DNA from: Moraxellaceae bacterium
GTDB taxonomy: Bacteria; Pseudomonadota; Gammaproteobacteria; Pseudomonadales; Moraxellaceae
Assembly: GCA_030684415.1 (NCBI GenBank)
Contig: JAUXNL010000006.1
Span: forward strand, 1-22,080
Length of the DNA stretch: 22,080 nt
Reading direction: 5' to 3'
Shown here one piece after another: positions 17,294-22,080 of this stretch. Both the position numbers and the translations under genes were made by a program. The stretch's first letter is position 1. The number at the start of each line of letters is the position of its first letter. The notes below the pieces were generated by a model. The model did not search any database. It was given only the letters and a program-made list of their open reading frames with translations, and had not been told where the DNA came from.

Positions 17294-17575
17294 GTGAAAA
17301 TTCTCCATATCCTGAGCGCCGCACCTGCCCGTACAGATGTGCTCACCGCACTGCAGCGCATGCTCGGCCGAGCGGATGCCATCCTGCTGACTGGCGATGG
17401 CGTTTACCTGCCGGTACAGCAGCCAGCCACGTTCAACGTGCCGCTGTTTGCGCTGGAGCGCGACGTGCGCGCACGCGGCCTGTCGGCGCAATGGCCAGCA
17501 GACGTGCCACTGATTGATCATCCGGAATATGTGGACCTGTGCGTGCGCTACGAAAAAAGCATGAACTGGAGCTGA
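17294..17575 (+). CDS. tusB: Sulfurtransferase complex subunit TusB
   Basis: TusB (93 aa, DsrH-like) completes the TusBCD complex. It begins LHILSAAP, like the LHTLS start of known TusB, and contains LLTGDGVYLP (37-46), matching the family's DGV segment. I chose GTG at 17294 because GGAGG lies 4 bases upstream and the resulting N-terminus fits the family; ATG at 17279 (adding MGGGL) is possible, and the longer frame from 17234 overlaps tusC and is less likely. It sits 19 bases after tusC and 4 bases before tusE. Confidence 0.88.
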   Translation: MKILHILSAAPARTDVLTALQRMLGRADAILLTGDGVYLPVQQPATFNVPLFALERDVRARGLSAQWPADVPLIDHPEYVDLCVRYEKSMNWS

Positions 17576-17579
17576 GCGT

Positions 17580-17906
17580 GTGAGCACCATGAGCGACAGC
17601 GAGCTGTTCGATGCCGATGGCTATCTGCGCGACCTTTCGCGCTGGGACGACGCCATGGCTGAACAACTGGCCGCGGGCGTTGGCATCACCCTTACACCTG
17701 CGCACTGGGAAATCCTGCATGCCATCCGCCGCTTTCACGCCCGCTTCCAGCTCTCGCCCGCCACGCGGCCACTGCTGAAGTTCCTGGGCCAGGAACTGGG
17801 GCCGGAAAAAGCTGGCAGCATTTATGTCATGCAGCTTTTTCCGGGCACGCCAGCCAAGACCATCGCAAAAATCGCTGGTTTGCCCAAACCCGACAACTGC
17901 ATCTGA
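17580..17906 (+). CDS. tusE: Sulfur-relay protein TusE (DsrC family)
   Basis: TusE takes sulfur from TusD and passes it to MnmA on tRNA. The 108 aa show the DsrC-family order: FDADGYL (10-16), W-D-D-A-M-A near 22-27, the helix-rich core with TPAHWEILHAIRRF, and the flexible C-terminus ending PKPDNCI with the conserved penultimate Cys107. The second cysteine that dissimilatory DsrC carries ten residues earlier is absent (Lys or Ala region), so this is TusE and not a sulfite-reductase partner. The GTG at 17580 has GGAG 8 bases upstream; ATG at 17589 would give 105 aa and cannot be excluded. Confidence 0.93.
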   Translation: MSTMSDSELFDADGYLRDLSRWDDAMAEQLAAGVGITLTPAHWEILHAIRRFHARFQLSPATRPLLKFLGQELGPEKAGSIYVMQLFPGTPAKTIAKIAGLPKPDNCI

Positions 17907-17945
17907 ATCCGTACCGAAGCCTCTTTGTCTCTTGAGTAGCCCGCC

Positions 17946-18944
17946 ATGGTGATGAAAAACATTTACCGCGATGCCGAACATCCGTTTGCGCCCTTTGTAC
18001 GCATTCTCGGCAAGGGCAAGACTGGCTCGCGCTCGCTCACCTTTGCCGAAGCACAAGACGCATTCGGCATGATCCTGCGGGGCGAGGTGCTGGATGTTCA
18101 GCTTGGTGCCTTTCTCATGCTGCTGCGTGTAAAAGAAGAAAGCCCGGAGGAGCTCGCCGGTTTTGTGGCGGCGGCGCGCGAACACATGCAGGCACCGCGA
18201 GACATCGCCGTTGACCTCGACTGGTCGTCTTACGCCGGCAAACGCAAACATTACCCGTGGTTTTTGCTCGCGGTGAAAGTGCTGGCGCAAAAAGGTGTGC
18301 GCGTATTCATGCACGGCGCCAGTGGCCACACGCTTAACCGGCTGTACACCGAAGACATGCTGCCGCGCCTCAACCTGCCGGTGTGCCGAAGTTGGGCGGA
18401 AGTGCGCATTGCCATGGCGGCGCAGAATTTTGCGTATCTGCCGTTGCAGACACTGTGCCCGCCACTCGGCGACATGATTGACCTACGGAATGTGATGGGC
18501 CTGCGCTCGCCGGTGCACACGCTGTCGCGTCTGCTCAACCCACTGGATGCGCCGCATGTGATGCAGGCGATTTTCCACCCGGCCTACCGGCGCTCACACC
18601 AGCAGGCTGCCCTGCTGCTCGGCTATCGCAACAGCATGGTGATCAAGGGTGAAGGCGGCGAAATCGAACGCAACCCGGACGGCACTTGCCTTGCGGTGCA
18701 GATTGTCGATGGCCTACCGGTGGAAGAAGAATGGCCAATGCTGTTTGAAGCGCGCCACACACCGGAAGAAGCCTTTGTGCCGGAAGACTTTCTGGCGGTG
18801 TGGCGTGGCGATAAAACACATGAATACGGCGAGATGGCCATCATCGGCACGATTGCGCTGACACTGGTAACGCTGAAGCGCGCCACCACGCAAGATGAGG
18901 CGCTGGCAGAGGCGCGCCGCCTCTGGCAAGGCCGCCGGCCCTGA
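17946..18944 (+). CDS. ybiB: TrpD2/YbiB-type glycosyltransferase family 3-like protein
   Basis: A 332-aa relative of anthranilate phosphoribosyltransferase (TrpD fold). The N-terminal helical domain has the pattern LTFAEAQDAFGMILRGEV (31-48) and LGAFLMLLRVKEESPEEL (53-70); the glycine loop MHGASGH (122-128) replaces the TrpD HGN-type loop. E. coli YbiB is a nucleic-acid-binding protein rather than a tryptophan enzyme. That fits the absence here of other trp genes. The codon at 17946 (MVMKN) or the ATG two codons later (MKNIYRD) may be the start; the ribosome site is weak. It follows tusE by 39 bases in the same direction, an order I recall from Pseudomonas, so it may share the tus transcript and act in RNA or DNA metabolism. 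Confidence 0.85.
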   Translation: MVMKNIYRDAEHPFAPFVRILGKGKTGSRSLTFAEAQDAFGMILRGEVLDVQLGAFLMLLRVKEESPEELAGFVAAAREHMQAPRDIAVDLDWSSYAGKRKHYPWFLLAVKVLAQKGVRVFMHGASGHTLNRLYTEDMLPRLNLPVCRSWAEVRIAMAAQNFAYLPLQTLCPPLGDMIDLRNVMGLRSPVHTLSRLLNPLDAPHVMQAIFHPAYRRSHQQAALLLGYRNSMVIKGEGGEIERNPDGTCLAVQIVDGLPVEEEWPMLFEARHTPEEAFVPEDFLAVWRGDKTHEYGEMAIIGTIALTLVTLKRATTQDEALAEARRLWQGRRP

Positions 18945-19002
18945 CACGCTCGCGGTCACAGACAGCCGCACCAAGCAGCCACTTTTGGCAATTACCGCTG
19001 AA

Positions 19003-19057
19003 AGCGGCTCTTGATAGCGGCTCTGACAGCAGCTCTGACAACAGCTCTGTCAACGGC
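19003..19057. repeat. Degenerate tandem array of about 12 bp units
   Basis: Units: AGCGGCTCTTGAT (19003-19015), AGCGGCTCTGAC (19016-19027), AGCAGCTCTGAC (19028-19039), AACAGCTCTGTC (19040-19051), then a partial AACGGC. Neighbouring units differ by one to three bases. The array lies in the 283-bp gene-free gap between ybiB and the convergent dehydrogenase gene. Confidence 0.75.
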
Positions 19058-19069
19058 CAGGAAAGCGCT

Positions 19070-19133
19070 GAATAAATCCCGGTTTGCCCAGAGCCATGCC
19101 GAAGGGCTCAGCCCGAACGGTTCTGGCTTATTC
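19070..19133. repeat. Imperfect palindromic intergenic element
   Basis: CCAGAGCC (19088-19095) pairs with GGTTCTGG (19119-19126) with one G-U. Between them GGGCTCAGCCC is a near-perfect small hairpin. Outside them GAATAA and TTATTC form distal arms. The core resembles intergenic repeats of the CCGAAGGGCTCAGCCCGAACGG kind common in proteobacteria. Confidence 0.5.
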
Positions 19134-19180
19134 AATGCCGCCCCAGTGACAGCGCGACACACATCATCACCACATCGTCA

Positions 19181-19204
19181 TGTGGGAGCGGCTTTAGCCG
19201 CGAA
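19181..19204 (+). repeat. REP-like palindromic element
   Basis: TGTGGGA is followed by the stem GCGGCT-TT-AGCCGC (19188-19201) and GAA. This matches the form of the well-known REP sequences of Pseudomonas and Xanthomonadaceae (T-G-T-R-G-G-A-G-C-G-G-C-T). No REP-associated transposase is in the window. Confidence 0.75.
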
Positions 19205-19227
19205 AGCTGACCAGCTCCGTGCAGCCC

Positions 19228-20070
19228 TCAGACACTCCCCTCGGTTGGCAATCCACACAGGTCCGCGCTGACGCGCCAAAGCTTTTCCGCTGTGGCACGC
19301 GTCGCTAGCGGGCTCACCCGCATCGGCTTGCAGTTGCGCACAAATCGCCCATGCATTTCGCTGGCTGCTTCGCTGGAGGCCAGAAAAACAGAACTCTCGG
19401 CACCCTTTTCCACCGTGACCGTCGCCATGGCATATATTTTTTGCGCGAACGCCGGCAAATCACGCGCAATCCCGGTATCCACGCCCCCCGGGTGCAAGGC
19501 ATTCACTGCAATGCCCTCACCAGCAAGTCGCCGCGACAATTCCTGCATGAACAGCACATTGGCCAGCTTGGACTGGCCATACGCCACCACCGGGTTGTAG
19601 CGCGTCTCGCCACGGAAACTGCCGAAGTTGATGCGCCCCAGCCAATGCATGATGGAACTGACCACCACGATGCGGCCGGCATCGGCAGCGCGCACCGTAT
19701 CCAGCAGCAAGTGGGTGAGCAGAAAATGCCCGAGATGATTGACGCCGAACTGCTGCTCGAAACCCTGCACCGTCATCTGCCGCTTCAACGGAAACAGGCC
19801 CGCGTTCAGCAATAACACATCGAGCACCGGCACGCGCCGACGAAAATCATCAGCAAATACGCGCACCTGATCGAGGTCGGCCAGATCCAGCTTCAACGCC
19901 ATCACTTGCGCCCCCGGCACCGCCGTCGTGATGTCGGCGAGCGCGGCCTTCGACTTGGCCATGTCGCGCGCCGCGATGAACACACGATACCCCTGCCGGG
20001 CCAGCGCCAGTGCCGTGGCCTTGCCAATACCGCTGTTGCCGCCCGTGATCAGAACCGTTTTCACCGCCAT
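19228..20070 (-). CDS. Short-chain dehydrogenase/reductase (retinol-dehydrogenase-like)
   Basis: A 280-aa classical SDR oxidoreductase using NAD(P)H. The cofactor-binding motif TGGNSGIG is at 9-16, NAG at 89-91, the catalytic serine in VVVSS (138-139) and Y164-G-Q-S-K168. The arginine in AARD (34-35), after the second strand, suggests NADP preference. The overall pattern (QFGVNHLGHFLLTHLLL, LHPGGVDTGI) is that of the retinol dehydrogenase/protochlorophyllide-reductase-like SDR group, which in bacteria covers many unproven substrates. ATG at 20070 has AGGAG about 9 bases upstream. It lies downstream of, and in the same direction as, the acyl-CoA dehydrogenase pair, but a terminator separates them, so it is probably transcribed on its own. 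Confidence 0.92.
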   Translation of the reverse strand: MAVKTVLITGGNSGIGKATALALARQGYRVFIAARDMAKSKAALADITTAVPGAQVMALKLDLADLDQVRVFADDFRRRVPVLDVLLLNAGLFPLKRQMTVQGFEQQFGVNHLGHFLLTHLLLDTVRAADAGRIVVVSSIMHWLGRINFGSFRGETRYNPVVAYGQSKLANVLFMQELSRRLAGEGIAVNALHPGGVDTGIARDLPAFAQKIYAMATVTVEKGAESSVFLASSEAASEMHGRFVRNCKPMRVSPLATRATAEKLWRVSADLCGLPTEGSV

Positions 20071-20192
20071 GCCAGCGCTCCTGCAAACCTCTGTCAGCCC
20101 GCTTTATAACCTGTTGTCGCGATGCCGTCGCCTCCTTGCCAGGTACTTCTGCCCTGTACTTCTGCTTCGGTCAAACACTCTTGGCCAGGCAA

Positions 20193-20216
20193 CAAAAAGC
20201 CGGCACAAGGCCGGCT
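20193..20216 (-). terminator. Intrinsic terminator after the acyl-CoA dehydrogenase operon
   Basis: On the minus strand AGCCGGC, loop CTTGT and GCCGGCT form a perfect 7-bp GC-rich stem (20216-20210 with 20204-20198), followed at once by TTTTTG. It starts 21 bases past the dehydrogenase stop. This is the clearest terminator in the window. Confidence 0.88.
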
Positions 20217-20236
20217 CTTTGCAAAACACCACGGCA

Positions 20237-21427
20237 TTACTTCAGTTGCGAAGACGACAAGCCCAGCACCTGGCGCGCCACGATCAACTGCTGGATCTGC
20301 TGCGTGCCTTCGAAGATGTCGAGAATCTTCGAGTCGCGCGCAAATTTTTCCAGCAGATGCTCTTCGCTATAGCCCAGTGACGAGCACAGCTCCACGCAAC
20401 GCAGCGTCACGTAATTACCCATGCGCCCAGCCTTGGCCTTGGACATGGAGGCTTCCTTGGAGTTGGCCAGCTTGTTGTCCGCCATCCATGCCGCTTTCAG
20501 TGCAAGCAGGCGGGCCGCTTCGTAATCGGCTTCCATCCGGTAGATTTCGGCCTCGAGTGCGGTCGAATTCCAGAGGCTGCGGTCGTAGGCGGGAGTGACG
20601 CCTTCCTTTGCCAGGATTTCATGCAGCAAATCGAGCGCGGCACGTGCCACCCCGACAGACATGGCCGCCACCATCGGGCGTGTGTTGTCGAAAGTCTGCA
20701 TGGCGCCACCGAGCGCTTTCTTCGCGTCTTCAGCAATTTCCGGCGAGCCCAGCACATTGGCTTTCGGAATGCGGCAATCGGTGAAGGTGATGGCGGCCGT
20801 GTCGGAAACACGGAAACCCATCTTCGGCTCCAGACGCACCACCGCAAGGCCGGGCGCATTACGCGGCACGATGAACGACTTCACGGCGCGCTTGCCAAGG
20901 CTTTTGTCGAGCGTGGCCCAAACCACGATGGCATCGCAAAAATTACCGGCGGTGACGTAAATCTTTTCACCGTTAAGAATCCACTCATCACCATCGAGGC
21001 GAGCTGTAGTCGAAATATTGGCTGTGTCCGAACCGGCTCCCGGCTCAGTGATAGCCATGGCGCACCAGAGCTTGCCGTACTGCTCCTGTTGTTCGGGCGT
21101 GCCTACAGCCATGATGGCGGCATTCCCAAGACCGATACCTGGCGTGGCCACGCCCATGGCCACATCGCCCCAGGACATTTCCTGCGTGCCGACAACGGCC
21201 ATCATGTTCTGGCCATTTTTCATGCCGGTGGACTCACCACCCTCTTTTTTGCCAGCGCCACCGCGCATCTGGCCGCGCAGCATTTCTGCAATCGGATACA
21301 GCTCGACCGGCTTTTCGTGTTCGGCCTTGTCGTATTTGCGCGTGATAGGACGGAACACCTGCACGGACAGCATGCGGGCCATGTTCTGCACGTTCTGCAG
21401 CTTGCCGGGAATTTCGAGATTGATCAT
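20237..21427 (-). CDS. Acyl-CoA dehydrogenase
   Basis: A 396-aa FAD-dependent acyl-CoA dehydrogenase, which introduces the trans-2 double bond in acyl-CoA thioesters and hands electrons to electron-transfer flavoprotein. Features in order: helical N-terminal domain (about 1-120), the flavin and substrate segment MAITEPGAGSD near 124-134, the beta domain with NGEKIYVTAG, and the C-terminal helical domain ending DIFEGTQQIQQLIVARQVLG. Glu373 in FEGT sits where medium-chain acyl-CoA dehydrogenase has its catalytic base. A lysine/glycine-rich insertion GGAGKKEGGES (56-66) lengthens the N-terminal domain. Chain length or branching preference cannot be read. ATG at 21427 has AGGAG 6 bases upstream. 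The partner gene upstream ends 15 bases before it, so they form an operon closed by the terminator at 20193. Confidence 0.93.
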   Translation of the reverse strand: MINLEIPGKLQNVQNMARMLSVQVFRPITRKYDKAEHEKPVELYPIAEMLRGQMRGGAGKKEGGESTGMKNGQNMMAVVGTQEMSWGDVAMGVATPGIGLGNAAIMAVGTPEQQEQYGKLWCAMAITEPGAGSDTANISTTARLDGDEWILNGEKIYVTAGNFCDAIVVWATLDKSLGKRAVKSFIVPRNAPGLAVVRLEPKMGFRVSDTAAITFTDCRIPKANVLGSPEIAEDAKKALGGAMQTFDNTRPMVAAMSVGVARAALDLLHEILAKEGVTPAYDRSLWNSTALEAEIYRMEADYEAARLLALKAAWMADNKLANSKEASMSKAKAGRMGNYVTLRCVELCSSLGYSEEHLLEKFARDSKILDIFEGTQQIQQLIVARQVLGLSSSQLK

Positions 21428-21442
21428 GTGTGTTCTCCTGGC

Positions 21443-22080
21443 TCAGACGAGGGCCGCGCCTTCAAGAATGCCGACGGCACGCAGATTGCGGTAAAAAAGT
21501 TCGCAGGGATGTTCGCGCAGGAAACCGGCGCCACCGAGCAACTGGATGCCGTTGGTGCCGATTTCCATGGCCTTTTCGGCGCACAACACGCGGGCGAGAT
21601 AGGCCTCTTTGTGGAATGGCAGGCCTTGCTCGGCGCGCGCTGCCGCCCGCCAGGTCAGCAGGCGCATGGCGTCCAGTTCGATGGCAATGTTCGCCACCAT
21701 GAACGCCACCGACTGACGATGCGAAATCGGCTCGCCAAACGCCACGCGATCATTCACATAGGGCACGACATAATCGAGCACCGCCTGACAAACACCGACG
21801 GCCAGCGCACACGCACCGATACGGCCGAGGTCGACCAAGCGCTCCAGATCGAATGCTTTTTCACTTTCACCCAGACGCGCCGACGCGGGCACGCGCACGC
21901 CATCGAGCTTCAGGCGCGCCACTTCAACCGCACGCAGGCCCATCATTTCTTCGCGCGTGGCCGTAAGACCGGCCGTGCCTTTTTCAACAATGAACGCCGC
22001 CGGGTCTTCGCCCTCGACTGCAGCCACCACCACCGTGAACAGAGCGGATTCGCCCAGGATCACCATGGATTTTTCGCCAT
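21443..22080 (-). CDS. Acyl-CoA dehydrogenase family protein (5' end outside window)
   Basis: The visible 212 residues are the middle and C-terminal domains of a second acyl-CoA dehydrogenase. The frame is open to the window edge (G-E-K-S before the internal Met at 22066), so the start is missing. Recognisable parts are the MGLRAVEVARLKLDGVRVP region of the beta domain, RVAFGEPISHRQSVAFMVANIA in the C-terminal helices, and GTNGIQLLGGAGFLREHP. The end, RAVGILEGAALV, places a Glu-Gly where the catalytic base normally lies, but only five residues follow it; most relatives continue with a further helix. No frameshift is seen downstream, and the ribosome site of the next gene begins within a few bases. 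Together with the downstream gene it may act as a pair on one pathway. Confidence 0.9.
   Translation of the reverse strand, partial: GEKSMVILGESALFTVVVAAVEGEDPAAFIVEKGTAGLTATREEMMGLRAVEVARLKLDGVRVPASARLGESEKAFDLERLVDLGRIGACALAVGVCQAVLDYVVPYVNDRVAFGEPISHRQSVAFMVANIAIELDAMRLLTWRAAARAEQGLPFHKEAYLARVLCAEKAMEIGTNGIQLLGGAGFLREHPCELFYRNLRAVGILEGAALV

Noticed and set aside
17580..17906. DsrC of dissimilatory sulfur oxidation
   Set aside because: Only the penultimate cysteine is present and no dsrAB or dsrEFH-linked redox genes are nearby; this is the tRNA-thiolation TusE.
19003..19057. CRISPR array
   Set aside because: Units are 12 bp, degenerate and without spacers, and no cas gene is in the window.

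Overview
The window looks like ordinary chromosomal DNA from a high-GC gammaproteobacterium (GC roughly 60% by eye). Support comes from an Escherichia-type DbpA, Prc and NagZ, a TusDCB-TusE 2-thiouridine cluster followed by a ybiB/TrpD2-type gene (an order I associate with Pseudomonas-like genomes), and a REP-like hairpin of the kind common in Pseudomonas and Xanthomonadaceae. The species cannot be named from the sequence. No phage, transposase, integrase, plasmid or CRISPR signal is present.

Layout: (1) 1-4684, plus strand: the 3' five-sixths of mfd (5' end outside the window) and a secreted DUF4139 protein, separated by a 392-bp hairpin-rich gap. (2) 4953-11478, minus strand, in transcription order: a penicillin-acylase-family lipoprotein, nagZ, a RIO-type kinase and dbpA. 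Gaps of 137-445 bp carrying repeats separate them, so they are probably not one tight operon. (3) 11903-14005, plus: the tail-specific periplasmic protease prc, divergent from the acylase, with a good -10 box upstream. (4) 14213-14635, minus: a gamma-glutamylcyclotransferase-like protein; 14707-16179, plus: a two-HKD phospholipase D/cardiolipin-synthase-like protein. (5) 16426-18944, plus: tRNA-Ser(UGA), tusD, tusC, tusB, tusE and ybiB, closely packed and probably co-transcribed from a promoter near 16255. (6) 19228-22080, minus: a short-chain dehydrogenase, then an operon of two acyl-CoA dehydrogenases closed by a clear intrinsic terminator; the upstream dehydrogenase runs off the window.

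Functional themes: DNA repair coupled to transcription (Mfd), ribosome assembly (DbpA), tRNA modification (Tus relay, next to a tRNA gene), envelope and peptidoglycan turnover (NagZ, Prc, the acylase lipoprotein, the PLD enzyme) and acyl-CoA oxidation.

The coding content is conventional; I do not see a new defence, secretion or mobile system. The unexplained structure lies in the intergenic DNA. It includes two copies of a dispersed element with conserved ends and a variable middle (2845-2876 and 6454-6496), a REP-like hairpin, several perfect palindromes, and short tandem arrays of 11, 12, 13 and 15 bp units.
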